Shown here piece by piece: positions 33,606 through 42,731 of a DNA stretch of 64,000 nucleotides; positions within the stretch are counted from its first letter, which is position 1, and each line of letters begins with the position of its first letter. The translations under genes and the position numbers were made by a program. The stretch comes from Pseudomonas fluorescens (GTDB lineage: Bacteria > Pseudomonadota > Gammaproteobacteria > Pseudomonadales > Pseudomonadaceae): positions 1,984,001-2,048,000 of the forward strand of contig LR782234.1 of NCBI GenBank assembly GCA_902825215.1, read 5' to 3'. The notes below the pieces were generated by a model. It saw only the letters and a program-made list of their open reading frames with translations. It did no database searches and was not told the DNA's origin.

Positions 33606-34592
33606 TCAGCCCTCGACCGCCGGAATATGCCCAAACATCTCCTGGGTAAACGCCACCCGCTCTTCAACCGACTCCGTCACGCCGCGTGCCTTCAGCTCTT
33701 CCAGTCGCGCTTCCACCGCATGGGTACGCAAGGTCAGTCCGCAGTCATTGGCGATCTGGATATTCAGTCCCGGCCGCGCATTCAGCTCGAGAATCAGCGG
33801 GCCTTTCTCCTGATCGAGCACCATGTCCACGCCGATATAACCCAGCCCGCACAACTCATAGCAGCCGGCGGCGAGTTTCATGAAACCGTCCCAGTAGGGC
33901 AGTTGCACGCCGTCCACCGCGTTGGTGGTGTCGGGGTGTTTGGTGATGATGTTGTTCAGCCAGGTGCCGCGCAGGGTCAGGCCGGTCGCCAGATCGACAC
34001 CGACGCCGATCGCGCCCTGGTGCAGGTTGGCCTTGCCGCCGGACTGGCGCGTCGGCAGGCGCAGCATGGCCATTACCGGGTAACCCATCAGCACGATGAT
34101 GCGGATGTCCGGCACACCTTCGTAGCTGATGCTTTTGAAGATCTGGTCCGGCGTGACGCGGTATTCGATCAGCGCGCGGTCACGGTGGCCGCCCAGCGAA
34201 TACAAGCCAGTGAGGATGCTCGAAATGTGGTGCTCGAGCTCTTCGTGGGCGAGGATCTTGCCCGACACCGTGCGATAACGACCCTCGAAGCGGTCGGCGA
34301 TGACGATGATGCCGTCGCCACCCGCGCCCTGGGCCGGTTTGATCACGAAGTCGCTGCGCCCGCCGATGATCTCGTCGAGCTTGTCGATTTCCTTCTCGGT
34401 GGAGATCACCCCGTACAGTTCCGGCACGTGAATGCCGGCGGCGATGGCGCGCTCCTTGGTGAGGATCTTGTCATCGACGATCGGATAGAGGCTGCGCTTG
34501 TTGTACTTGAGCACGTAGTCGGCATTACGCCGATTGATGCCCATGATGCCCCGCGCCTCCAGGGCCTTCCAGGTCTTCCAGAAACCGAACAT
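33606..34592 (-). CDS. RimK-like alpha-L-glutamate ligase family protein
   Basis: The 328-residue protein is an ATP-grasp ligase of the alpha-L-glutamate ligase type. The ATP lysine and loop are in FVIKPAQGAGGDGIIV, and the metal-binding end in LILELNARPGLNIQIAN. It is expected to add an amino acid, possibly glutamate, to a peptide or protein. It is the last gene of a three-gene operon and its start overlaps the preceding stop by one base (TGATG). The target is unknown; the neighbouring retropepsin suggests an arrangement like the RimK-RimB pairing. Confidence 0.87.
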   Translation of the reverse strand: MFGFWKTWKALEARGIMGINRRNADYVLKYNKRSLYPIVDDKILTKERAIAAGIHVPELYGVISTEKEIDKLDEIIGGRSDFVIKPAQGAGGDGIIVIADRFEGRYRTVSGKILAHEELEHHISSILTGLYSLGGHRDRALIEYRVTPDQIFKSISYEGVPDIRIIVLMGYPVMAMLRLPTRQSGGKANLHQGAIGVGVDLATGLTLRGTWLNNIITKHPDTTNAVDGVQLPYWDGFMKLAAGCYELCGLGYIGVDMVLDQEKGPLILELNARPGLNIQIANDCGLTLRTHAVEARLEELKARGVTESVEERVAFTQEMFGHIPAVEG

Positions 34593-36127
34593 CAGGCGTC
34601 AGCCTTCTTCAGGAAAGCCTTGAAACGCACCAGCTCGGTCAGGCGGTAGCCGCGATAGCGACCCATCGCCAGCATGAAACCGACCAGAATCAGCAGGATC
34701 GCCGGGAAGGTAAACACGAAGTACACCAGCTCCGGCACGGTCATGATCAGGTGCGCCAGCGAGGCGGCGAACAGCGTGCCGACCGCCACTTTCAGCGCAT
34801 GGTTGGCACCGCGTTCTTCCCAGGTGATCGACAGCCGTTCGATGGTCATGGTCAAAATCACCATCGGGAACAGCGCCACCGACAGACCGCGTTCCAGACC
34901 CAGTTTATGGCTGAACAGACTGATCGCCGCGATCAGCACCACGACAAACGTCAGCACCACCGACAGGCGCGGCAGCATTTGCAGTTTCAGGTGTTCCAGA
35001 TACGAACGCAGCGACAGCCCCAGCGCGGTAATCACCGTGAACAGCAAGATACCGAAGCCCAGTTGCGTTTCGCGGAAGGCGAGGGCTATCAGCACCGGCG
35101 TAAACGTGCCGAGGGTCTGCAGGCCGATCAGGTTGCGCAGGATCAGAATCACCAGCACGCCGATCGGGATCATCACCATGATCATGAACGTCTGCTGGGT
35201 CTGCAGCGGCAAGCCGTACAGCGAGTATTCGAGGAAGTTGGCGTCGGTGTTTTCGTCGGTCAGCTTGGCCAGACGAATCGCGTTCATCTCGCTGTTGTTG
35301 AGGCTGAAGGTCACGTTGGCTTTCTTGCCGCCGTCGACGGTGATCAGGTTTTCGTCGCCGGTCCACCACAGCAGGCGGTCGGTCGGCAGGCCTTGCTCGC
35401 CGGTTTCCGGGTTGAAATACAGCCAGTCGTTGCCGTTGAAGCTGCGTAGCCACAATTCAGGCATCTGCGGCTGGTCGGCAACGAGGCGGATGGTGTGGAC
35501 TTTTTCCACCGGCACGTGGGCGATGGACAGCAGCAATTCGACGATTTTGGCTTTGTGCGCGGTCGACGGGTCGCCGGCCAGCAGCAGCTTCACGTTGTCG
35601 TCATTGAGATTGTTGACGCGTTTGATCGCCTCGCCAATAAAGGTTTCGACGTCGGCGGAGTGCTGGCGGATCGGTGCGAGCAGAGCTTCGGCAGCGATTT
35701 TTTCCGGGCCTTCGATGACCATGCTGTCGCGGAAGGTCGGGCCTTTGATCTTGGATTTTTCTGCGGTGTAGCGTTTGGTCAGGACCAGACGGTAATACAG
35801 CGTCTGATTGCCCTTGGCGCGGCGGGCCGACCAGGTCACCTTGCGGTTGCCGTCGACGCGGTTCACCGCTACGCCGTAATTATTGGAGATGAAGCTCTCG
35901 TTGAGGCTGACGTAATCGCGGCTCAGCGGCGGCACGAACATCTGGATCTTCACCGGATCCTTGGTGCTGGCGACGAACTCGACCTTGGCGTCGATGTTCC
36001 ACAAGTCGTCGGTGGCGTCTTCGGTCACCGGGATGCCGAGCACGAAAATCTGATAGGCCGTAACCGAAACGCCCAGCAGCACCAGAACGGCGATCAGGAT
36101 TTTCAGGTGGAAGGTTAGAGAACGCAT
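34592..36127 (-). CDS. Inactive transglutaminase with seven-helix membrane domain
   Basis: The 511-residue protein has one N-terminal span (8-28), a periplasmic region of about 285 residues related to transglutaminases, and a C-terminal multi-span domain (about 318-500: VMIPIGVLVILILR, LIGLQTLGTFTPVLIALAF and more). The family's core is called inactive because the catalytic cysteine is absent; indeed I find no cysteine in the whole protein. It may sense or hold the substrate for the ligase and protease on either side. It overlaps the next gene by one base and starts five bases after the retropepsin stop. Confidence 0.85.
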   Translation of the reverse strand: MRSLTFHLKILIAVLVLLGVSVTAYQIFVLGIPVTEDATDDLWNIDAKVEFVASTKDPVKIQMFVPPLSRDYVSLNESFISNNYGVAVNRVDGNRKVTWSARRAKGNQTLYYRLVLTKRYTAEKSKIKGPTFRDSMVIEGPEKIAAEALLAPIRQHSADVETFIGEAIKRVNNLNDDNVKLLLAGDPSTAHKAKIVELLLSIAHVPVEKVHTIRLVADQPQMPELWLRSFNGNDWLYFNPETGEQGLPTDRLLWWTGDENLITVDGGKKANVTFSLNNSEMNAIRLAKLTDENTDANFLEYSLYGLPLQTQQTFMIMVMIPIGVLVILILRNLIGLQTLGTFTPVLIALAFRETQLGFGILLFTVITALGLSLRSYLEHLKLQMLPRLSVVLTFVVVLIAAISLFSHKLGLERGLSVALFPMVILTMTIERLSITWEERGANHALKVAVGTLFAASLAHLIMTVPELVYFVFTFPAILLILVGFMLAMGRYRGYRLTELVRFKAFLKKADA

Positions 36128-36132
36128 GGAAA

Positions 36133-36669
36133 TTACTCGGCGGTATGAGCGGCGATGGTGCAGGCGGGTTTGCCGGCAGCGTATTTAAGACTGGGGTCGA
36201 CCAGCGCGTCGAAGCGTTTCAGCGCCTCGGAGCCGATCAAAAGCGGATATTGGAACGCACTTCGGTCGGTCAGGTTCACTTCGATGCTGCGCAGCGCCGA
36301 ACCCATGCAGATATCCAGTTCGATCACCGGACGGGCGGTGTACTTCTTGCCTTCTTCCGGGTCGTAGTCGCCGGCGCGGCGCTTGATCTTGCTGACCCGC
36401 GCCAGCGGCCGTTCGATCGGGTGCGAGTGCGCGGCGTCGATCGCCAGGTAGAAACGTACCCAGGACTCACCGTTGCGTTTGAAGCGTTTGATGTCGCGGG
36501 CACTCAACGAGGCGGTTTTCGCGCCGGTGTCGAGTTTGGCCGCGACTTCGAGATTGATGCCGTCAAGCGAAGCATATTCGTTGAGGCCGTACACGGTTTT
36601 TTCCCCCGCGGCGGCGAGGCCGGGCAGGCAGAAAAGGGCAAAGAAGGCGGGATAAGGCTTGAGTCTCAT
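36133..36669 (-). CDS. Retropepsin-like aspartic protease (RimB/zinc-protease family)
   Basis: 178 residues: a signal peptide (1-21, ending LAAAG) followed by a compact retropepsin-like domain with the catalytic motif LDTGAKT (D47-T48-G49) and the second conserved block in LIGSEALKRFD. One DTG per chain means that it must dimerise to be active. The family is often labelled ATP-dependent zinc protease, a poor name. First gene of the operon with the membrane transglutaminase-like protein and the ATP-grasp ligase. ATG 36669 was chosen at the signal peptide; the longer frame runs into a REP doublet. Confidence 0.85.
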   Translation of the reverse strand: MRLKPYPAFFALFCLPGLAAAGEKTVYGLNEYASLDGINLEVAAKLDTGAKTASLSARDIKRFKRNGESWVRFYLAIDAAHSHPIERPLARVSKIKRRAGDYDPEEGKKYTARPVIELDICMGSALRSIEVNLTDRSAFQYPLLIGSEALKRFDALVDPSLKYAAGKPACTIAAHTAE

Positions 36670-36858
36670 AAATCCTGGTGCGCAGCGTTCCGTGGTCGGT
36701 TCAGGCCTTTGGCAATGGTTGCCCAAGACCTTTCGTGTGCCTGGCAGCTTTTTATGACAAGCCGTACAAATGGCCAGCAAATGCGGGCGGCATTCTAGCA
36801 CGGTGGTTTTATGGCGCCAGCGCCACAGCCGGTCTATAACCCCTGACGGATTCCCCTT

Positions 36859-36945
36859 GTGGGAGCGAGCCTGCTCGCGAATGCGCTGGGTCATTCGAAA
36901 CATCTTTGATTGACACACCGCATTCGCGAGCAGGCTCGCTCCCAC
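36859..36945. repeat. REP doublet (REPIN), inward arms
   Basis: 87-base unit; the bases next to the core (GAATGCG and CGCATTC) are also complementary, so paired changes have kept the hairpin. Confidence 0.9.
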
Positions 36946-36981
36946 AGGTTTCAATGCGCTCCATGGGTTTGGTTATTAGAC

Positions 36982-36995
36982 GATTGTCGACAATC
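36982..36995 (+). promoter_or_regulatory. Candidate GntR operator 1 of the prp cluster
   Basis: GATTGTCGACAATC is a perfect 14-base palindrome, 73 bases before the GntR gene. Its half-site recurs at 37058-37068. Confidence 0.6.
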
Positions 36996-37057
36996 CATAT
37001 TTATCCTTTGACGTATGGCGCTCGATTGGCTAATTTTTGCCGCATTGGATTTGAAGG

Positions 37058-37067
37058 TGTCGACAAT
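37058..37067 (+). promoter_or_regulatory. Candidate GntR operator 2 of the prp cluster
   Basis: GTCGACAAT repeats the right half and centre of operator 1 and ends immediately at the ATG of the regulator gene, so binding here would block translation start or transcription. Confidence 0.45.
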
Positions 37068-37068
37068 C

Positions 37069-37794
37069 ATGCTGGATCAACTCGATCCCCCGGTCATCAG
37101 CGGCGACGATTCGGAAACGCTTTCGGAGAATGTCTTCCGGCGGATTCAGGCGGCCATCGTCAAAGGCGAGATCGCGCCGGGCAGCAAGATCTCCGAGCCG
37201 GAGCTGGCGCGCACCTACGGCATCAGTCGCGGGCCGTTGCGCGAGGCTATTCACCGCCTCGAAGGCCAGCGCCTGCTGGTGCGGGTGCCGCATGTCGGTG
37301 CGCGGGTGGTCTCGCTCAGCCACGCCGAACTGCTCGAACTCTACGAAATCCGCGAATCCCTTGAAGGCATGGCCTGCCGGCTGGCCGCCGAGCGCATGAG
37401 CGTCGAAGAAATCGACGAGCTGCGCCGGGTGCTGGAAACCCACGAGCGCGACGCGGCGTTTCAGGCCGGTGTCGGTTATTACCAGCAGGAAGGCGATTTC
37501 GATTTCCACTACCGGATCATTCAGGGCAGCGGCAACCGCACATTGACGCAAATGCTCTGTGGCGAGCTGTACCAACTGGTGCGCATGTACCGCATCCAGT
37601 TTTCCACCACGCCGAACCGCCCGCGCCAGGCCTTTGCCGAACACCACCGGATTCTCGATGCCATCGCCGACCGTGACGGTGAGCTCGCCGAATTGTTGAT
37701 GCGCCGCCACATCGGCGCCTCGAAACGCAACATCGCCCGTCACTACCAGGACGGCGCCCATAACCAGACAGCCACTGAACGAGGTGAGTCATGA
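37069..37794 (+). CDS. GntR-family (FCD) regulator of the methylcitrate cluster
   Basis: The 241-residue protein has an N-terminal winged helix (about 18-82, with [32 protein letters not shown]) and an all-helical FCD effector domain. Metal-binding candidates D and H lie in the FDFHYRII and [12 protein letters not shown] segments. It is the first gene of the prp cluster, and its stop overlaps prpB (ATGA). Probably a propionate- or methylcitrate-responsive repressor acting on the palindromes in front of it. ATG 37069 was chosen; the upstream ATG at 37015 would lie within the operator region. Confidence 0.9.
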   Translation: MLDQLDPPVISGDDSETLSENVFRRIQAAIVKGEIAPGSKISEPELARTYGISRGPLREAIHRLEGQRLLVRVPHVGARVVSLSHAELLELYEIRESLEGMACRLAAERMSVEEIDELRRVLETHERDAAFQAGVGYYQQEGDFDFHYRIIQGSGNRTLTQMLCGELYQLVRMYRIQFSTTPNRPRQAFAEHHRILDAIADRDGELAELLMRRHIGASKRNIARHYQDGAHNQTATERGES

Positions 37795-38684
37795 GTTCCA
37801 ACCCGAACACTCCCGGCCAGCGTTTCCGCGATGCGGTCGCCAGCGAGCACCCTTTGCAAGTGGTCGGCGCGATCAACGCCAATCACGCGCTGCTGGCCAA
37901 GCGCGCCGGTTTCAAGGCGATCTACCTGTCCGGTGGCGGGGTGGCCGCAGGTTCGCTCGGCGTGCCGGATCTGGGCATCACCGGTCTGGATGACGTGCTC
38001 ACCGATGTGCGGCGCATTACCGACGTCTGCGATCTGCCGTTGCTGGTGGATGTGGACACCGGTTTCGGTTCCTCGGCGTTCAACGTCGCGCGTACCGTCA
38101 AGTCGATGAGCAAGTTCGGCGCGGCGGCGATTCACATCGAGGATCAGGTCGGCGCCAAGCGCTGCGGCCATCGTCCCAATAAAGAAATCGTCAGCCAGCA
38201 GGAAATGGTCGACCGCATCAAAGCCGCGGTCGATGCGCGCACCGACGACAGCTTCGTGATCATGGCGCGCACCGATGCGCTGGCGGTGGAAGGGCTGGAA
38301 TCGGCACTTGATCGCGCCGCCGCGTGCATCGAGGCCGGTGCCGACATGATTTTCCCGGAAGCCATCACCGAACTGGACATGTACAAGCTGTTCGCCAGCC
38401 GCGTGAAAGCGCCGATCCTGGCCAACATCACCGAATTCGGCGCGACGCCGCTGTACACCACCGAGCAATTGGCCGGCGCCGACGTGTCGCTGGTGCTCTA
38501 TCCGCTGTCGGCGTTCCGCGCGATGAACAAGGCGGCGGAAAACGTCTACACCGCGATCCGCCGCGACGGCACGCAACAGAATGTCATCGACACCATGCAG
38601 ACTCGCATGGAGCTTTACGATCGCATTGACTACCACACCTTCGAACAGAAGCTTGATGCGCTGTTTGCACAGAAGAAAGGCTGA
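37791..38684 (+). CDS. prpB: 2-Methylisocitrate lyase
   Basis: Splits 2-methylisocitrate to pyruvate and succinate, the last step of the methylcitrate cycle. The 297-residue isocitrate-lyase-superfamily protein has the signature KRCGH with catalytic C125, the metal-binding DVDTGFG (87-93) and EDQ (117-119). Overlaps the regulator by four bases, so expression is coupled. Confidence 0.95.
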   Translation: MSSNPNTPGQRFRDAVASEHPLQVVGAINANHALLAKRAGFKAIYLSGGGVAAGSLGVPDLGITGLDDVLTDVRRITDVCDLPLLVDVDTGFGSSAFNVARTVKSMSKFGAAAIHIEDQVGAKRCGHRPNKEIVSQQEMVDRIKAAVDARTDDSFVIMARTDALAVEGLESALDRAAACIEAGADMIFPEAITELDMYKLFASRVKAPILANITEFGATPLYTTEQLAGADVSLVLYPLSAFRAMNKAAENVYTAIRRDGTQQNVIDTMQTRMELYDRIDYHTFEQKLDALFAQKKG

Positions 38685-38694
38685 TCAAAACCCT

Positions 38695-38712
38695 GTGGGG
38701 GCCTGCTCCCAC
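38695..38712. repeat. Degenerate REP remnant
   Basis: GTGGGGGCCTGCTCCCAC looks like a collapsed REP pair, between prpB and prpC. Confidence 0.5.
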
Positions 38713-38750
38713 CTGTTTCCCCTACAAGTTCAAGAAAACTGGAGACAACA

Positions 38751-39878
38751 ATGGCCGAAGCAAAAGTACTCAGTGGCGCCGGGCTCCGTGGCCAGGTGGC
38801 CGGGCAAACCGCGCTGTCCACCGTGGGCCAGGCCGGTGCCGGGCTGACCTATCGCGGCTATGACGTGCGCGAACTGGCCGCCGACGCGCAATTCGAGGAA
38901 GTCGCCTACCTGCTGCTGTACGGCGAACTGCCGACCCAGGCGCAACTCAACGATTACCAGCAAAAGCTCAGCAAACTGCGCGACCTGCCACAAGCCTTGA
39001 AGGAAGTGCTCGAACGCATCCCGGCCGACGCCCACCCGATGGACGTGATGCGCACCGGTTGCTCGTTCCTCGGCAACATCGAGCCGGAGAAAGATTTCTC
39101 CGAGCAGCGCGACAAGACCGACCGCCTGCTCGCCGCGTTCCCGGCGATCATGTGCTACTGGTACCGCTTCAGCCACGACGGCAAACGCATCGATTGCGTC
39201 AGTGACGAGCCGACCATTGGCGGCCACTTCCTGCACTTGCTGCACGGCAAGAAGCCGAGCGAGTTGCACGTCAAAGTGATGAACGTGTCGCTGATCCTCT
39301 ACGCCGAGCACGAATTCAACGCCTCGACCTTCACCGCCCGCGTGTGCGCCTCGACCCTGTCGGATCTGTATTCCTGCGTCACCGCGGCGATCGGTTCGCT
39401 GCGCGGCCCGTTGCACGGCGGCGCCAACGAAGCGGCGATGGAAATGATCGAGCGCTTCTCATCGCCCGAAGAGGCGATCAAAGGCACCCTCGGCATGCTC
39501 GAGCGCAAGGACAAGATCATGGGCTTCGGCCACGCGATCTATAAGGACAGTGACCCGCGCAACGAGGTGATCAAGGGGTGGTCGAAAAAACTCGCGGACG
39601 AGGTCGGCGACAAGGTGCTGTTCGCGGTTTCCGAAGCCATCGACAAGACCATGTGGGAGCAGAAGAAGCTGTTCCCGAATGCCGACTTCTACCATGCCTC
39701 GGCGTACCACTTCATGGGCATCCCGACCAAGCTGTTCACGCCGATCTTCGTCTGCTCGCGCCTGACCGGCTGGGCCGCGCACGTGTTCGAACAGCGCGCC
39801 AACAACCGCATCATCCGTCCAAGCGCCGAGTACACCGGCGTCGAACAGCGCAAGTTCGTGCCAATCGAACGTCGCTGA
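38751..39878 (+). CDS. prpC: 2-Methylcitrate synthase
   Basis: Condenses propionyl-CoA with oxaloacetate. The 375-residue citrate-synthase-family protein has the active-site histidines in GPLHGGANE and GFGHAIYKDSDPR and the aspartate near the end of the family's C-terminal domain. Length is that of the short type II-like methylcitrate synthases. Third gene of the cluster, with ribosome binding site GGAGA eight bases before ATG. Confidence 0.95.
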   Translation: MAEAKVLSGAGLRGQVAGQTALSTVGQAGAGLTYRGYDVRELAADAQFEEVAYLLLYGELPTQAQLNDYQQKLSKLRDLPQALKEVLERIPADAHPMDVMRTGCSFLGNIEPEKDFSEQRDKTDRLLAAFPAIMCYWYRFSHDGKRIDCVSDEPTIGGHFLHLLHGKKPSELHVKVMNVSLILYAEHEFNASTFTARVCASTLSDLYSCVTAAIGSLRGPLHGGANEAAMEMIERFSSPEEAIKGTLGMLERKDKIMGFGHAIYKDSDPRNEVIKGWSKKLADEVGDKVLFAVSEAIDKTMWEQKKLFPNADFYHASAYHFMGIPTKLFTPIFVCSRLTGWAAHVFEQRANNRIIRPSAEYTGVEQRKFVPIERR

Positions 39879-39921
39879 ATGGTGAGTGCCAAGCGCTGAT
39901 CCGAGATTCACCGAAGCCCCT

Positions 39922-40009
39922 GTGGGAGCTGGCTTGCCAGCGATGACTGAGCCACATCCAGCATTGATGTCGACTGACCCACCGCTATCGCTGGCAAGCC
40001 AGCTCCCAC
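39922..40009. repeat. REP doublet of the GCTGGCTTGCCAGC class
   Basis: 88 bases, inward arms GTGGGAGCTGGCTTGCCAGC. The second REP class, also seen as a half copy at the window start. It lies between prpC and acnD. Confidence 0.9.
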
Positions 40010-40082
40010 AGGGTGCAGTGTGAATTGCAAGGTCGGTGTCTGGCCTCAGCCTTGAAACCACCGTGACCCGAGTCCTGACCCG

Positions 40083-42677
40083 ATGAACACACAATTTCGT
40101 AAAACCCTGCCCGGCAGTCCTCTGGATTATTTCGACGCCCGAGCGGCAGTCGAGGCGATCCAGCCCGGCAGCTACGACACGCTGCCGTACACCTCGCGCG
40201 TCCTCGCGGAAAACCTCGTGCGGCGCTGCGACCCGGCCACGCTCACTGATTCCCTCAAGCAATTAATCGAGCGTAAGCGCGACCTGGATTTTCCGTGGTT
40301 CCCGGCGCGGGTGGTCTGCCACGACATTCTCGGCCAGACCGCACTGGTCGACCTTGCCGGCCTGCGCGATGCCATCGCCTTGCAGGGCGGCGACCCGGCG
40401 CAGGTCAACCCGGTGGTGCCGACGCAATTGATCGTCGACCACTCGCTGGCCGTCGAGGCCGGCGGTTTCGACGCTCAGGCGTTCGAGAAGAACCGCGCCA
40501 TCGAAGACCGTCGCAACGAGGACCGTTTTCACTTCATCAACTGGACCAAAAAGGCTTTCAAGAACGTTGATGTGATCCCGCCGGGCAACGGCATCATGCA
40601 CCAGATCAACCTTGAGAAAATGTCCCCGGTGATTCAAGTGCGTGACGGCGTGGCGTTCCCCGACACCTGCGTTGGCACCGACAGCCACACCCCGCACGTC
40701 GATGCGCTGGGCGTGATCGCCATCGGCGTCGGCGGTCTCGAAGCCGAGAGCGTGATGCTCGGTCGTGCGTCGTGGATGCGTCTGCCGGAAAGCGTCGGCG
40801 TCGAACTGACCGGCAAGCTGCAGCCGGGTATCACCGCCACCGACATGGTCCTGGCGCTGACCGAATACCTGCGTAAACAGAAAGTCGTTGGTGCCTGGCT
40901 GGAATTCTTCGGTGAAGGCGCCGCAGCGCTGACCCTCGGCGACCGCGCGACGATCTCCAACATGGCCCCGGAATATGGCGCCACCGCAGCGATGTTCTAC
41001 ATCGACCAGCAGACCATTGATTACCTGAAACTCACTGGACGCGAAGACCAGCAAGTGCAGTTGGTCGAGCAGTACGCCAAGCTCACCGGCCTGTGGGCCG
41101 ACAGCCTGAAAGGTGCGCAATACGAGCGCGGCCTGAGCTTCGATCTGTCGTCGGTGGTGCGCAACATGGCCGGCCCGAGCAACCCGCATGCGCGCGTCGC
41201 GGTGTCCGATCTGGCCGCCAAGGGCATCTCCGGGCAGTGGGATGACGTGCCGGGGCAAATGCCCGACGGCGCGGTGATCATCGCCGCCATCACCAGTTGC
41301 ACCAACACCAGTAACCCGCGCAATGTCATCGCTGCGGGTCTCTTGGCACGCAACGCCAACCAGCTCGGCCTGACCCGCAAACCGTGGGTGAAATCCTCGC
41401 TGGCGCCGGGTTCTAAAACCGTGGCGCTGTACCTCGACGAAGCAGGGCTGACCACTGAACTGGAACAGCTCGGTTTCGGCGTGGTGGCCTTCGCCTGCAC
41501 CACCTGCAACGGCATGTCCGGCGCGCTCGATCCGGTGATCCAGCAAGAAATCATCGACCGCGATCTGTACGCCACCGCCGTGCTTTCGGGCAACCGCAAC
41601 TTCGACGGGCGCATTCACCCGTATGCCAAGCAGGCATTCCTCGCTTCGCCGCCGCTGGTGGTCGCTTATGCCATCGCCGGGACCATCCGTTTCGATATCG
41701 AAAAGGATGTGCTGGGCGTGGTCGATGGCAAAGAAATCCGCCTGAAAGACATCTGGCCAAGCGACGAAGAAATCGATGCCGTGGTGAAGTCGTCGGTCAA
41801 GCCTGAGCAGTTCCGTCAGGTCTACATCCCGATGTTCGCCGTCCACGAAGACACCGGCCCGAAAGTCGCGCCGCTGTACGAATGGCGCGAGATGAGCACC
41901 TACATCCGCCGTCCGCCGTACTGGGAAGGCGCACTGGCCGGCGCGCGACCGCTCAAGGGCATGCGCCCGCTGGCGGTGCTGCCGGACAACATCACCACCG
42001 ATCACCTGTCGCCATCCAACGCGATCATGCTCGACAGCGCCGCTGGCGAATACCTGGCGAAAATGGGCCTGCCGGAAGAGGACTTCAACTCTTACGCCAC
42101 CCACCGTGGCGACCACTTGACCGCGCAGCGCGCAACCTTTGCCAACCCGAAACTGTTCAACGAAATGGTCGTGGAAAACGGCCAGGTCAAGCAGGGTTCG
42201 CTGGCCCGTGTCGAGCCGGAAGGCAAAGTGATGCGCATGTGGGAAGCCATCGAAACCTATATGCAGCGCAAGCAGCCGCTGATCATCATCGCTGGCGCCG
42301 ATTACGGTCAGGGCTCGTCCCGCGACTGGGCGGCCAAGGGCGTGCGCCTGGCCGGTGTCGAGGCGATTGCCGCCGAAGGCTTCGAGCGCATCCACCGCAC
42401 CAATCTGGTGGGCATGGGCGTGCTGCCGCTGGAGTTCAAACCCGGCACCAACCGTCACACGCTGGCGATTGATGGCAGCGAGACCTACGACGTGATCGGC
42501 CAGCGCAAACCCCGCGCGGACCTGACGCTGGTGATCCATCGCAAAAATGGCGATCGGGTGGAAGTGCCGGTGACCTGCCGTCTGGATACCGCTGAAGAAG
42601 TGTCGATCTACGAGGCCGGCGGCGTGTTGCAGCGCTTCGCTCAGGACTTCCTCGAAGAGTCGGCGGTTGCCGTTTAA
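40083..42677 (+). CDS. acnD: Fe/S-dependent 2-methylisocitrate dehydratase
   Basis: Aconitase-like enzyme that dehydrates 2-methylcitrate to a 2-methylaconitate isomer. The 864-residue protein has the cluster cysteines in SCTNTSNPRN and ACTTCNGMSG, the N-terminal IEDRRNEDRFHFINWTKKAF segment usual for AcnD, and the swivelling C-terminal domain (ADYGQGSSRDWAA). ATG 40083 has a poor ribosome binding site. AcnD needs PrpF, encoded next. Confidence 0.95.
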   Translation: MNTQFRKTLPGSPLDYFDARAAVEAIQPGSYDTLPYTSRVLAENLVRRCDPATLTDSLKQLIERKRDLDFPWFPARVVCHDILGQTALVDLAGLRDAIALQGGDPAQVNPVVPTQLIVDHSLAVEAGGFDAQAFEKNRAIEDRRNEDRFHFINWTKKAFKNVDVIPPGNGIMHQINLEKMSPVIQVRDGVAFPDTCVGTDSHTPHVDALGVIAIGVGGLEAESVMLGRASWMRLPESVGVELTGKLQPGITATDMVLALTEYLRKQKVVGAWLEFFGEGAAALTLGDRATISNMAPEYGATAAMFYIDQQTIDYLKLTGREDQQVQLVEQYAKLTGLWADSLKGAQYERGLSFDLSSVVRNMAGPSNPHARVAVSDLAAKGISGQWDDVPGQMPDGAVIIAAITSCTNTSNPRNVIAAGLLARNANQLGLTRKPWVKSSLAPGSKTVALYLDEAGLTTELEQLGFGVVAFACTTCNGMSGALDPVIQQEIIDRDLYATAVLSGNRNFDGRIHPYAKQAFLASPPLVVAYAIAGTIRFDIEKDVLGVVDGKEIRLKDIWPSDEEIDAVVKSSVKPEQFRQVYIPMFAVHEDTGPKVAPLYEWREMSTYIRRPPYWEGALAGARPLKGMRPLAVLPDNITTDHLSPSNAIMLDSAAGEYLAKMGLPEEDFNSYATHRGDHLTAQRATFANPKLFNEMVVENGQVKQGSLARVEPEGKVMRMWEAIETYMQRKQPLIIIAGADYGQGSSRDWAAKGVRLAGVEAIAAEGFERIHRTNLVGMGVLPLEFKPGTNRHTLAIDGSETYDVIGQRKPRADLTLVIHRKNGDRVEVPVTCRLDTAEEVSIYEAGGVLQRFAQDFLEESAVAV

Positions 42678-42731
42678 ATCAACTGATGTGGGCATGGGAT
42701 TTCAAGTCCCATGCTTTCGGTAAGGAGCAAT

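Larger units (their letters stand above)
36670..37068. other. Divergent intergenic region of 399 bases
   Basis: Holds the promoter of the retropepsin operon (leftward), a REPIN (36859-36945), and the promoter and two operator-like sites of the methylcitrate cluster (rightward). No gene seen. Confidence 0.6.

Noticed and set aside
40263..42695. 810-codon open frame opposite acnD
   Set aside because: Shadow of the conserved acnD gene. The composition is rich in H, R, A and Q, as in antisense frames, and there is no credible start region.
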